Source: SB21 sp964415295 | GTDB lineage: Bacteria > CLD3 > SB21 | DNA length: 64,000 nucleotides | Reading direction: 5' to 3' | Assembly: GCA_964415295.1 (NCBI GenBank) | Contig: CAYPYN010000004.1 | Coordinates: forward strand, 124,001 to 188,000 | Part shown: piece by piece, positions 17,143-25,737 of the stretch | Layout: every line of letters starts with the position of its first letter | How positions within the stretch are numbered: the stretch's first letter is position 1 | The notes under the pieces: model-generated | Told to the model about the DNA's origin: nothing | What the model saw: only the letters and a program-made list of their open reading frames with translations | Database searches by the model: none | Made by a program: the position numbers and the translations under genes

Positions 17143-18183
17143 TTGGCAATTCCTCAAGATTCCGGTGATGTTGTCAGACCCAAGAAATCGTTTGAAGATG
17201 TAGATCTTGACCTGTCCCTGAGGCCTTCAAGATTCAATGAATTTGTGGGGCAGCCCAAGATCATTCATAATCTGAAAGTCTTCATCGAAGCGGCCAAGAT
17301 CCGGGGCGACGCGTTGGACCACGTATTACTGTCTGGCCCGCCGGGCTTGGGAAAAACCACTTTGTCCCATATCATTGCGCACGAATTGGGCGTTCAAATA
17401 CGCGTAACCTCGGGCCCCGTACTGGACAAAGCTGGAGATTTGGCCGGTATTCTAACCAACCTCGAGGAACGCGATGTCTTGTTTATTGATGAGATCCACC
17501 GATTGAACCCGATTGTGGAAGAATACTTGTATTCGGCCATGGAAGATTTTCAACTGGATATTGTGATCGACAAAGGGCCAAGCGCACGCACCATTCAATT
17601 AACGCTCCCCCGATTCACACTTATTGGCGCCACGACCCGTGCCGGTCTAATAACGGCGCCGCTGCGATCCCGTTTCGGCATCACATGCCGCCTGGATTAT
17701 TATGACGATGAGACTCTTACGAATATCGTATCCAGGTCCGCGGATATACTTCAGATCGGGATAAACAAGACCGGCGCCTCCGAGATCGCCCGACGCTCAC
17801 GCGGAACTCCCCGCATTGCCAACCGTCTGCTGAAACGCGCAAGGGATTTTGCACAGGTTCAGCAACAGAAGGTCATTGATAAGGCCATTGCGGATTATGC
17901 CCTACAAGCGCTCGAAGTTGATGAACATGGACTCGATGAGATGGACAAAAGGATCTTGGCCACTATTATTGAAAAATTCAACGGCGGACCCGTGGGTGTC
18001 GACACGATTGCGATTTCCGTAGGTGAAGAGGCCGGCACCATCGAGGAAGTGTATGAGCCATTTCTTATTCAAAAAGGACTCATCAAGCGAACACCGCGTG
18101 GTCGAGAGGTCACTCACCTGGCTTATGAACACTTGAAAATAAAACCAAAACGGCAGACGAAGCAAACTGGTTTGGACTTATAA
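17143..18183 (+). CDS. ruvB: Holliday junction branch migration helicase RuvB
   Basis: Hexameric AAA+ motor that, with RuvA, drives branch migration during recombination and repair. Walker A is GPPGLGKTT, Walker B LFIDEIHRL, and GATTRAGLITAPLRSRFGI contains the sensor and arginine finger region; the C-terminal winged helix includes EVYEPFLIQKGLIKRTPRGR. Length 346 residues is normal. The start codon is TTG at 17143, 5 bases after AAAGGTG. It converges with the gene at 18194 with a 10-base gap and no terminator visible. Confidence 0.96.
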   Translation: MAIPQDSGDVVRPKKSFEDVDLDLSLRPSRFNEFVGQPKIIHNLKVFIEAAKIRGDALDHVLLSGPPGLGKTTLSHIIAHELGVQIRVTSGPVLDKAGDLAGILTNLEERDVLFIDEIHRLNPIVEEYLYSAMEDFQLDIVIDKGPSARTIQLTLPRFTLIGATTRAGLITAPLRSRFGITCRLDYYDDETLTNIVSRSADILQIGINKTGASEIARRSRGTPRIANRLLKRARDFAQVQQQKVIDKAIADYALQALEVDEHGLDEMDKRILATIIEKFNGGPVGVDTIAISVGEEAGTIEEVYEPFLIQKGLIKRTPRGREVTHLAYEHLKIKPKRQTKQTGLDL

Positions 18184-18193
18184 ACGCCCGGTA

Positions 18194-19888
18194 CTATCGG
18201 TTTTTCAGACCGGCGATGATCTCAACGAATTCATAATAAACGACCCCACCGCTTTCGGATTTCCTCACCCGCTTACCGTCGATCATTGAATCCAATAACA
18301 TTTCGGCTTCGGTCAGATCCATTTTCATTTCATGGGCCGTCTCGGTCACGGTGATGCGTCCGTTCTTCTTTGAAGCGAAAGCAATCAAATCACGCCTCAA
18401 TTTGTCTTCAGACGGCATAAAATCAGGAAATTCGTAAACCAAGGATCCGTCAGGATTAAGGTCGGGTGCTCCGCCGTACTCCTGCACTATATGCTCCAGC
18501 ATCGATTGCGCGTGTTTCTTATTAATTTTGTATTTAAACATCACGTCGCCAAGACTCAGTGTTCCCTGACCATGTCTGATCATATCTATGATCTCCGACT
18601 TACGTTTTTTCATGAGTTCAGCCGCTTTCCTGGTGCGCGTTCGATAAATACTCAGTACAGAAAGGCCGATGACAAGAAGAGATGCCCATGTGCACCAGGA
18701 TGAAAGCAACTCCCATGCAGCAGAGGACCATGAAAACGGTATGGGAGACAGTTTAAGACTTAGGAAATTGGCCCGTACGCCTTTGGAGGCGTACAACCCG
18801 AATTTTTCATTGGATAACTGCATCTGCTCCGGGTCCTCTACCTCGGTCAATTTACTGCCGTTCAAAAACAGCCATATCGCATCGTCATGCATCTCAATCG
18901 CCAATGTCTGTGCGGCGTTAATATCAAACTCAATCGGCGTCCTTAGAATGAGGCTTTTAACAACGCCGCCGGCATTTTTTTCAAAATAGTAATTCTTGTC
19001 TTCCGTAATGAAAAGGCCATAATAATTGTCGACGCCATCCATTCGCGTCGTAATGCCGACACTCCCGTTCTTTTGCCACTGCTCAACTTTTAAATTGGCC
19101 TCGTATCTGTAATTTGGGATATTGATGCCTTGCCATGCAAAGTGACCTTTGTCACCATCGTAAATTGCATAATATCCTCTTTCGTAATGAACCGTTTCCG
19201 CATCCGACCAGTTCTTTGATCTATCGTTGAAATTATCAATGAAAACAGCTTCGGGATCCGCGCTGTAATCCATGGCCACGTCCATCGCTTCCGGTTCGAA
19301 GTTATAGTCCGACTTGACCTTTGTACCCGCCGCAAATACTTTCAAATCGTCAAAGTGCATGTGAACTTTGTTGTAGGCCACGATTCCGATAAAACCGGTT
19401 GAAAACGAGAAGTCTTGGATGGACTTAACCGATTGGCCGTTGATGAATAATCCGATCCGTGAGCCTTTGCACTCCACCCTGAGATAATTAATCCCGTTCT
19501 TCCGGATTGCATCGCTTCTTTCCCATTTGTTAATGATGAACCATTTGCCTTTTTTGTAACCTCCCAATTCAAAATACCCGTTGGCCGAAATGGTAAAAAC
19601 ATAACAATTATTAAAATCGGCCGCTCGAAAGAACATACCGTAACCCTGGTTATCGGCACCGTCAATAAATTCGGTTCTGACCTCCGCGACGAAATCTTTT
19701 ATTTCATGATCATCATCGTATACCATTCTTCCCTTGTCGGCAAAAATATGAAATGAACCGTTTTGATAATAGGCCAAAGAACTTTCGCCGAATAATTTCG
19801 GTTTACTGAAGTCGTCCTCAAAAAGAACCTGTGCGTTGAGCGCTGAGGCCAATAGGAATAAGAAAAGACCGGTCGTAATATTTTTCAT
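18194..19888 (-). CDS. Single-pass membrane protein: two extracytoplasmic beta-sandwich domains and tandem cytoplasmic winged helices
   Basis: No family name recognised for the whole protein (564 residues). A signal peptide (residues 1-19, ending SALNAQ) is followed by two similar concanavalin/LamG-like units: ~20-190 (VLFEDDFSKPK ... GYGMFFRAADFNNCYVFTIS ... MHFDDLKVF) and ~210-385 (VFIDNFNDRSKNWS ... VDNYYGLFITEDKNYYFE). One membrane helix lies at about 392-413 (TWASLLVIGLSVLSIY). After a basic RTRTRKAAELMKKRK stretch come two winged-helix-like units, ~420-485 and ~490-556, each ending in a Y-E-F wing. This layout suggests sugar or glycan sensing outside and protein or DNA binding inside. 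Its start overlaps the thiE stop by 4 bases. Confidence 0.8.
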   Translation of the reverse strand: MKNITTGLFLFLLASALNAQVLFEDDFSKPKLFGESSLAYYQNGSFHIFADKGRMVYDDDHEIKDFVAEVRTEFIDGADNQGYGMFFRAADFNNCYVFTISANGYFELGGYKKGKWFIINKWERSDAIRKNGINYLRVECKGSRIGLFINGQSVKSIQDFSFSTGFIGIVAYNKVHMHFDDLKVFAAGTKVKSDYNFEPEAMDVAMDYSADPEAVFIDNFNDRSKNWSDAETVHYERGYYAIYDGDKGHFAWQGINIPNYRYEANLKVEQWQKNGSVGITTRMDGVDNYYGLFITEDKNYYFEKNAGGVVKSLILRTPIEFDINAAQTLAIEMHDDAIWLFLNGSKLTEVEDPEQMQLSNEKFGLYASKGVRANFLSLKLSPIPFSWSSAAWELLSSWCTWASLLVIGLSVLSIYRTRTRKAAELMKKRKSEIIDMIRHGQGTLSLGDVMFKYKINKKHAQSMLEHIVQEYGGAPDLNPDGSLVYEFPDFMPSEDKLRRDLIAFASKKNGRITVTETAHEMKMDLTEAEMLLDSMIDGKRVRKSESGGVVYYEFVEIIAGLKNR

Positions 19889-20529
19889 AACTCACCTCGC
19901 ATTTTATGGCTTTCAACTATTTGCCTTAATGTTTTGGCCGCTTGCCCCGGCTGATCGGCCGCCAAGATCGCGGCTATGACGGCGATACCGTTGACGCCGG
20001 TTTCCATCACGCGGGACGCATTCGTTATGCCGATCCCACCAATTCCTGCCATAGGTATTTTAGCATTCTGACGGATCACACGCAGACCTTCTACACCGAT
20101 AATACCGCGAATGTCGGATTTGGAGGACGTTTTGTAAACAGTACCAACACCTATGTAATCGGCTCCCTTTCGTTGCGCCTCTATCGCTTCTTCGATCGTA
20201 TGGGCCGACAATCCAATAATCCTGCCAAACCCAAGAATTCTGCGTGCTTCTTCGATTTCCGAGTCACCCTGGCCGAGATGTACTCCTTCGGCGCCTATAG
20301 AATTGGCTAGGTGGACATCATCATTGATGATGAGAGGAACCCCATAGGATTGCGTTATGGAAAGCAGCGAGCGCGCCATTGGCAGAGCTTCTGCATCGCT
20401 CATATTTTTGAAGCGAAATTGAACCATAGTAACGCCGCCGGCAACGGCCTCTTCCACGGCCTTCAAAAATGAGATCTTAGTAGCCGTACCCGTGTCCGCA
20501 ATCAAGTATAAAGAAAGGTCGAACTTCAT
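19885..20529 (-). CDS. thiE: Thiamine phosphate synthase
   Basis: Joins the pyrimidine and thiazole halves to make thiamine phosphate. A TIM-barrel of 214 residues with GVTMVQFRFKNMSDAEAL, the phosphate-binding VGTVYKTSSKSD, and PMAGIGGIGITNASRVMETGVNGIAVI near the C-terminus (landmarks only). Arg appears in QFRFKN in place of the more common QLR. No other thi genes are near. The ATG follows a terminator U-tract with no Shine-Dalgarno between, and its stop overlaps the next gene. Confidence 0.93.
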   Translation of the reverse strand: MKFDLSLYLIADTGTATKISFLKAVEEAVAGGVTMVQFRFKNMSDAEALPMARSLLSITQSYGVPLIINDDVHLANSIGAEGVHLGQGDSEIEEARRILGFGRIIGLSAHTIEEAIEAQRKGADYIGVGTVYKTSSKSDIRGIIGVEGLRVIRQNAKIPMAGIGGIGITNASRVMETGVNGIAVIAAILAADQPGQAAKTLRQIVESHKMRGEL

Positions 20530-20536
20530 AAATAAA

Positions 20537-20564
20537 AAACTCCCGGCGTTTGGACCGGGAGTTT
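20537..20564 (-). terminator. Intrinsic terminator after the E2 gene
   Basis: On the minus strand, AACTCCCGG pairs with CCGGGAGTT around an 8-base loop, followed by TTTTTTATTT. It lies directly between the E2 stop and the thiE ATG at 20529, so the U-tract runs into the thiE start. Confidence 0.85.
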
Positions 20565-20588
20565 AATTTATACTATTTTAATCAGAAA

Positions 20589-22268
20589 TTAAATAGATGT
20601 GTTCACATCGAAGTTTTCAAGATAATAAGTAACCTTTTGAAGGAATGAGCCTCCTAACGCACCATCGACCACACGATGATCATATGATAAAGAGGCAAAC
20701 ATAATGGATCGAATCGCGATGGTGTCCTCACCGCTTTCCGTTTCGATGACGACCGGGCGCTTCTTGATGGCGCCAACGCCCATAATAGCCACCTGAGGCT
20801 GATTGATGATCGGAAAACCCGCCGTGCTGCCGAAAACGCCCATATTCGTTAGCGTAATGGTTCCATCTTGGATCTCGTCGGGTTTGAGTTTTTTGGCACG
20901 TGCCCTGGTGGCCAAGTCATTGGCCGTCCGGCAGATACCTGTAAGATTAAGAGTATCCGCATCCTTGATCACCGGAACAATGAGCCCCGTGTTATTCTCA
21001 ATGGATACCGCCATTCCGATATTGATATAATTTTTCTTAATTATTGTCGTTCCATCCACGGAGACATTAACCATCGGCAGGTCGCGCAAGGCTTTGGCCA
21101 TGGCGTCCAGAAGAAAAGGCGTATACGTTAGTTTAAATCCTTCACGTTTTTCAAATGCGTCCTTGTGCTTATTTCTGAACTTCACAATATTCGTCATGTC
21201 GACTTCCGTCATCGTATACACATGAGCGGATGTATCTACACTCCGCCGCATATGTTCGGCGGTCAATTTGCGAACATTGGTCATTTCGATAAATTCTACA
21301 CGTTCCTTCTGATATCCGTATTTGACATCCGCAACCGGCTTGACCGCCAACGGCGCTGTCGCTGCCGTCGTCCTGGTCGCGGCAACGCCTCCTTTAGGAC
21401 GTTTGGCCAGGTAGGTCAGAATATCATTCTTAGTGACCCTGTGATTTAATCCGCTCCCCGGTATGGTTTCCAGCTCCTGCGCGCCGATTCCTTCGGCCTT
21501 GGCTATATTTCTAACCAAAGGAGAATAGAACCGTTCGCCGTGGCCGGTCTTCAAAAGCGCTCCGGCGGCGGCGCTTGAAGCCGCAACGGCGGTTTGCAGT
21601 TGATTCTGTATTTGAAAATCTTCGATTGAGCTTGAGAAATGCATCGCTTCTTCTTTTTTTGTGTCTGTCGTTGAAACAACGGCAGAGCCGGCTTCTGAGC
21701 CGATTCGCGCGATCAAAGTTCCAACCGAAACGGTCTGCCCTTCCGGAACAAGTATCTCTGTAATAACGCCTGAGGCCGGCGATGGAATTTCTGAATCAAC
21801 CTTATCTGTGCTTATTTCAAGTACCGTTTCGTCTTTTGCTACCTTGTCTCCGACCTTCTTGTGCCATTTCAGGATCTTACCTTCAGCGATACTTTCTCCC
21901 ATTTGCGGCATAACCATATCCACGGAGGATCCGCCTGAGGCCGGTCTCGCCGGTGCAACAGGCGCTACGGATTCCTCTTTCTTCTGTGCTGGCGGCACGG
22001 CAACCGGTTTTGAAGTCACGGCCGCACCGGCATCGGTTTCGATACGTGCGATCAGTGTCCCCACGGAAACCGTTTCGCCTTCGGCAATAAGCAGCTCGGC
22101 AATGACTCCGGATGACGGCGACGGAATTTCCGAATCGACTTTGTCGGTACTGATTTCAAGAACGGTCTCATCCTTGGAAACCTTGTCCCCGACTTTTTTA
22201 TGCCACTTCAGGATTTTGCCTTCGGCAATACTCTCCCCCATTTGCGGCATGACCATGTCAACTCTCAT
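20589..22268 (-). CDS. Dihydrolipoamide acyltransferase (E2) of a 2-oxo acid dehydrogenase, two lipoyl domains
   Basis: Transfers an acyl group from lipoamide to CoA in a 2-oxo acid dehydrogenase complex. Domains in order: lipoyl 1 (residues ~2-78) and lipoyl 2 (~117-193), each with the lipoylated Lys in EISTDKVDSEIPSP; an E1/E3-binding domain at ~243-283 (YSPLVRNIAKAEGI ... VTKNDILTYL); and the catalytic domain to residue 559, with the active-site His in SYDHRVVDGALGG. The two lipoyl domains are almost identical in protein sequence. No E1 or E3 gene is in the window, so the substrate (pyruvate, branched-chain or 2-oxoglutarate) is open. The ATG follows AAGGAGGCGC. Confidence 0.94.
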   Translation of the reverse strand: MRVDMVMPQMGESIAEGKILKWHKKVGDKVSKDETVLEISTDKVDSEIPSPSSGVIAELLIAEGETVSVGTLIARIETDAGAAVTSKPVAVPPAQKKEESVAPVAPARPASGGSSVDMVMPQMGESIAEGKILKWHKKVGDKVAKDETVLEISTDKVDSEIPSPASGVITEILVPEGQTVSVGTLIARIGSEAGSAVVSTTDTKKEEAMHFSSSIEDFQIQNQLQTAVAASSAAAGALLKTGHGERFYSPLVRNIAKAEGIGAQELETIPGSGLNHRVTKNDILTYLAKRPKGGVAATRTTAATAPLAVKPVADVKYGYQKERVEFIEMTNVRKLTAEHMRRSVDTSAHVYTMTEVDMTNIVKFRNKHKDAFEKREGFKLTYTPFLLDAMAKALRDLPMVNVSVDGTTIIKKNYINIGMAVSIENNTGLIVPVIKDADTLNLTGICRTANDLATRARAKKLKPDEIQDGTITLTNMGVFGSTAGFPIINQPQVAIMGVGAIKKRPVVIETESGEDTIAIRSIMFASLSYDHRVVDGALGGSFLQKVTYYLENFDVNTSI

Positions 22269-22308
22269 GGAGCGCCTCCTTACATTAATGACTTACTCTG
22301 ATTTGGAG

Positions 22309-22395
22309 CGGAGAGAGTGAGATTCGAACTCACGGCACGGTTTCCCGTACACACGCTCTCCAGGCGTGCCAGTTAAACCACTCCTGCATCTCTCC
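22309..22395 (-). tRNA. tRNA-Ser (anticodon GGA)
   Basis: A class II tRNA of 87 bases read on the minus strand. The acceptor stem GGAGAGA pairs with TCTCTCC; the anticodon stem CACGC/GCGTG encloses the loop CTGGAGA with anticodon GGA, reading UCC and UCU; a long variable arm follows; and the T arm contains GTTCGAATC. The discriminator base is G, as serine tRNAs require. CCA is not encoded (the next bases are CTC), so it must be added by tRNA nucleotidyltransferase. It lies between gatB and the E2 gene on the same strand. Confidence 0.96.
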
Positions 22396-22490
22396 GTAAA
22401 CGGTTTTTTCTAGCGAAAACCGTAAATATTTATTTTACAAAAGCGCTGCAAGATAGAAAATATCATCTTGACCTGCAAGAAATATTTCTA

Positions 22491-23945
22491 TCATTTCAGC
22501 TTATGCAAACGCTCTTTAAGAATTTCATTGGTGATGGCCGGATTCGCTTTCCCCTGCGAAAGCTTCATCGTCTGACCGACAAAATGCGCAAAAAGGGCCT
22601 CTTTGCCGGCGAGGTAATCCTTAAGTTGAGATGGATTCGCCTCAAAGACTTTGTCGACGAGCTTCTCAATCTCTTCACGGCTTGTAATCTGGAGCAAGCC
22701 TTTCTCTTTGACGATCGACTGAGGGTCCTTTCCATCTTTACACATTTCTTCAAAAACGCTTTTGGCCATCTTCCCGCTAATCGTTCCTTTGACGATGAGA
22801 TCAAGCATCGAACCGAGCAATTGCGGAGTAACGATGAATTGATCCGCTTCTTGCTTTCGTTCCTTTAGGACAGCCATCATCTCACCCATGATCCAATTGC
22901 TGGCCAGCTTCGCATCGGAGACGTATTTTACCGTTTCCTCGAAGTAATTAGCCGTCGATTTATTCAGCGTAAGTATCTCAGCATCGTACTTCGGAATGCC
23001 ATAATCTCTGACGAATCGGTCACGGCGTGCTTGCGGCAGCTCCGCAAGGCCGCTGGCGATCTGCTCGATCCATTCCTTCGAAACCTTCAGGGGAACCAGA
23101 TCGGGTTCGGGAAAATAACGATAATCGTGGGCCTCTTCCTTGCTGCGCATCGGTCTGGACACGCCGGCGTTGTCGTCCCATAAAAGAGTTTGCTGGATGA
23201 CTTCGCCGCCTTCCCGCAAGACGGAAGTCTGTCTCTCCATTTCATACGCCAATGCGCGCTCAACGGCCTTGAAAGAATTCATATTCTTCAATTCCGTTTT
23301 CGTTCCCAGCTTCTCCGTTCCCACCGGCCTCATGGATATGTTGGCGTCACACCTTAGGCTTCCCTCCTCCATATTGCCGTCGCAAATCTCAAGATATTGA
23401 ACAATCTGGCGAATTTTGCTCAAATAGGCCGTTACCTCTGCGGCAGAACGAAAGTCGGGCTCGGACACGATCTCGATCAGCGGGGTCCCGCAGCGGTTTA
23501 GATCAATAAAAGTCGCATCTCCTCCCGTGACGGCATCGTCGTGAATGGACTTTCCGGCATCTTCCTCCAGATGAATTCGCTTGATACCGATACGTTTGAC
23601 CGTATCGCCCACTTCGATCTCGATCCAGCCGTGTTCACATAAGGGTTTGTCAAATTGAGAAATTTGGTATCCCTTTGGAAGATCCGGGTAAAAATAATTC
23701 TTTCGTGCAAATATCGACTCGGCCGCAATGACGCTGTGCGTTGCTAATCCCATGCGTATGGCGAATTCGACAGCTTGTTGGTTGAGTACGGGCAAGGCGC
23801 CTGGAAGCCCGAGACATACCGGGCAGGTCTGTGAATTCGGTGTCCCTCCGTAAGACGCGCTGCAGGAACAAAAAGCTTTCGTCTTCGTGGATAACTGACA
23901 ATGCACTTCGAGACCCATGACGGGTTCAAACATTATTTCATTCAT
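22491..23945 (-). CDS. gatB: Aspartyl/glutamyl-tRNA amidotransferase subunit B
   Basis: Kinase/transamidase half of GatCAB, which converts Glu-tRNA-Gln (and Asp-tRNA-Asn) to the amide form. The opening MGLEVHCQLSTKTKAFCSCS, the zinc Cys pairs (CSCS and CPVC), the YFYPDLPKGYQISQ block and the SLRCDANIS segment are classical. The C-terminal YqeY-like tail ends the 484 residues. Neither gatA nor gatC is here. It follows purA by 14 bases. Confidence 0.96.
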   Translation of the reverse strand: MNEIMFEPVMGLEVHCQLSTKTKAFCSCSASYGGTPNSQTCPVCLGLPGALPVLNQQAVEFAIRMGLATHSVIAAESIFARKNYFYPDLPKGYQISQFDKPLCEHGWIEIEVGDTVKRIGIKRIHLEEDAGKSIHDDAVTGGDATFIDLNRCGTPLIEIVSEPDFRSAAEVTAYLSKIRQIVQYLEICDGNMEEGSLRCDANISMRPVGTEKLGTKTELKNMNSFKAVERALAYEMERQTSVLREGGEVIQQTLLWDDNAGVSRPMRSKEEAHDYRYFPEPDLVPLKVSKEWIEQIASGLAELPQARRDRFVRDYGIPKYDAEILTLNKSTANYFEETVKYVSDAKLASNWIMGEMMAVLKERKQEADQFIVTPQLLGSMLDLIVKGTISGKMAKSVFEEMCKDGKDPQSIVKEKGLLQITSREEIEKLVDKVFEANPSQLKDYLAGKEALFAHFVGQTMKLSQGKANPAITNEILKERLHKLK

Positions 23946-23959
23946 CGTTGATGGCTATT

Positions 23960-25237
23960 CTAATCCAACATGATCGTCCGGTCCCGTTCCTGACCGACCG
24001 ATACTATTTTGATTTTGGCGTCTCCCAGATAATCTTCCAAGAACTTCAGGTAGGTTTTTGCACGCTCCGGAAGGTCACCGTAGCTCTTCGCTTTTGAAGT
24101 GTCGGAGCACCATCCTTTTAATGTCTCATAGACCGGCTCAACCTTTTCGAGTTCGCGCGCATCGGTTATCGGAAATTCGACCTTCACACCCTGCAGCTTA
24201 TATCCGACACAGACTTTCAGTTCATCGATCGTATCCAGAACATCCATCTTCGTGATGGCTAATTCATCCATCCCATTGATGATCATAGCGTGTTTCAACT
24301 GCACCAGATCCAACCATCCGCAGCGCCGCGGTCTTCCAGTCACCGCGCCGTATTCTCCGCCAAGCTTTCGGATCTTCTCTGAAAACGATTCATCGAATTC
24401 AGTCGGAAATGGTCCATTGCCTACACGGGTCGTGTACGCCTTGGCAACACCCATCACGTGATCGATCCGGGTTGGTCCCAATCCAAGGCCCGTACAGGCG
24501 CCGCCGCTGCTGGAATTGGAGGATGTTACGAAAGGATACGTGCCGTGATCGATATCCAGAAGCGTCCCCTGTGCGCCTTCCAGAAGGATCTCCTTCTGAT
24601 TTCGGACGGCATCATACAGGATTTGTGTGGCATCTTTGACAAATGGTTTTAGTCGGGAACCCAGATCTCTGAACTGCCGGATCACAACTTCGGACGCAAG
24701 CTCTTCGGCTCCAAAAGCCTTCAGAATCTTGTTTTTTTCGCCAATATTCTTTTGAAGTTTTTCAATAAGCGTAGCCTCGTGCATCAGATCGATGACGCGA
24801 ATCCCGCAGCGATCGATTTTGTCAAGATACGCCGGACCTATGCCTCTTTGAGTCGTTCCTACCTGATTTTTTCCCAGATATTTTTCTTTGGCCTGATCGA
24901 TCAGCTTATGATATGGCAGAATAACGTGCGCATGAGGACTGACCAGTATCCGGCCATCCACGCGAATACCGCCTTTCAAAAGCCCTTCCAACTCTTCAAA
25001 AAAGGCCACCGGGTCGATCACCACACCGTTGCCTAATATGCATAACACGCCTTCATGCAGAATACCTGAGGGAATAAGGCGCAGCACGTATTTTTTATCG
25101 CCAATCCATATGGTGTGGCCGGCATTCGCTCCGCCCTGATAACGCGCTACCGCATGGGCCTCTCCGGCCAATAGATCGACTATCTTACCTTTTCCCTCAT
25201 CGCCCCACTGGGCGCCTATGATTATGCGAACCGCCAT
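23960..25237 (-). CDS. purA: Adenylosuccinate synthetase
   Basis: Joins aspartate to IMP with GTP, the first committed step to AMP. GAQWGDEGKGKIVD at residues 8-21 is the P-loop with catalytic Asp14, followed by GGANAGHT with the catalytic His; the GTP-recognition loop ITKMDVLD and VTGRPRRCGWLD are intact. Length (425 residues) is normal. The start is ATG after TTGGAG. A hairpin between the STAS gene and purA may separate their transcripts. Confidence 0.96.
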   Translation of the reverse strand: MAVRIIIGAQWGDEGKGKIVDLLAGEAHAVARYQGGANAGHTIWIGDKKYVLRLIPSGILHEGVLCILGNGVVIDPVAFFEELEGLLKGGIRVDGRILVSPHAHVILPYHKLIDQAKEKYLGKNQVGTTQRGIGPAYLDKIDRCGIRVIDLMHEATLIEKLQKNIGEKNKILKAFGAEELASEVVIRQFRDLGSRLKPFVKDATQILYDAVRNQKEILLEGAQGTLLDIDHGTYPFVTSSNSSSGGACTGLGLGPTRIDHVMGVAKAYTTRVGNGPFPTEFDESFSEKIRKLGGEYGAVTGRPRRCGWLDLVQLKHAMIINGMDELAITKMDVLDTIDELKVCVGYKLQGVKVEFPITDARELEKVEPVYETLKGWCSDTSKAKSYGDLPERAKTYLKFLEDYLGDAKIKIVSVGQERDRTIMLD

Positions 25238-25261
25238 ATTTCTCCAAGAAGTCTATTGAAC

Positions 25262-25299
25262 AAAAAATAACCCAAAACCTTAGATCAGATCTTGGGTGT
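25262..25299 (-). terminator. Probable terminator between STAS gene and purA
   Basis: On the minus strand ACCCAAGA pairs with TTTTGGGT (one G-U) around a 12-base loop, then TTATTTTTTG. The stem is modest, so this could be partial termination. Confidence 0.5.
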
Positions 25300-25328
25300 G
25301 ATAAAATCGGCAATGAAATAAAACGCAA

Positions 25329-25667
25329 TCACGAAAAACTCTTTACCGCATCTTCGACCGTATCGAACTGCTTGAACACGGTAGATAACTTTGTGATGTG
25401 AAAAATCTGTCTGATCTTCTGAGACAAGTTGCTGAGTCGGAGATCGCCCCCGTTATTCTTCACGTTTGTCAGATTACTGATCAGAATACCCAGACCCGAA
25501 CTATTGATCAGGTCCACCGACTGCAGATTGACCACAAAATTTTTCCGTCCGTCTTTGATCCAACGATGCACTTCGTCGTTAAGCTGCGAAGCATCCGGTC
25601 CTCCCAGAATACTTCCGCGGAGCTCCATTACTACAATTCCGTCCTTTTCAAGGGTCTTGAATTCCAT
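25329..25667 (-). CDS. STAS-domain anti-anti-sigma factor-like protein
   Basis: A single STAS domain of 112 residues, like SpoIIAA/RsbV: MEFKTLEKDGIVVMELRGSI, then VVNLQSVDLINSSGLGILIS, where the central Ser of the INSSGLG motif is the residue phosphorylated by anti-sigma kinases in this family. The likely role is partner switching, but no anti-sigma kinase or sigma gene lies next to it, so the pathway is unknown. It has its own promoter at 25698-25726. Confidence 0.92.
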   Translation of the reverse strand: MEFKTLEKDGIVVMELRGSILGGPDASQLNDEVHRWIKDGRKNFVVNLQSVDLINSSGLGILISNLTNVKNNGGDLRLSNLSQKIRQIFHITKLSTVFKQFDTVEDAVKSFS

Positions 25668-25697
25668 TTGAATTCTTCCTGATTTTTTTAACGGATA

Positions 25698-25726
25698 AAA
25701 TTACGTCTTTTTTTGAAAGCAATCAA
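25698..25726 (-). promoter_or_regulatory. Promoter for the STAS gene
   Basis: Minus strand TTGATT (25721-25726), 17-base spacer, TAATTT (25698-25703), about 30 bases before the ATG at 25667; GGAAGAATTC stands before the start. It lies between secF and the STAS gene. Confidence 0.5.
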
Positions 25727-25737
25727 GACGGATGAAA

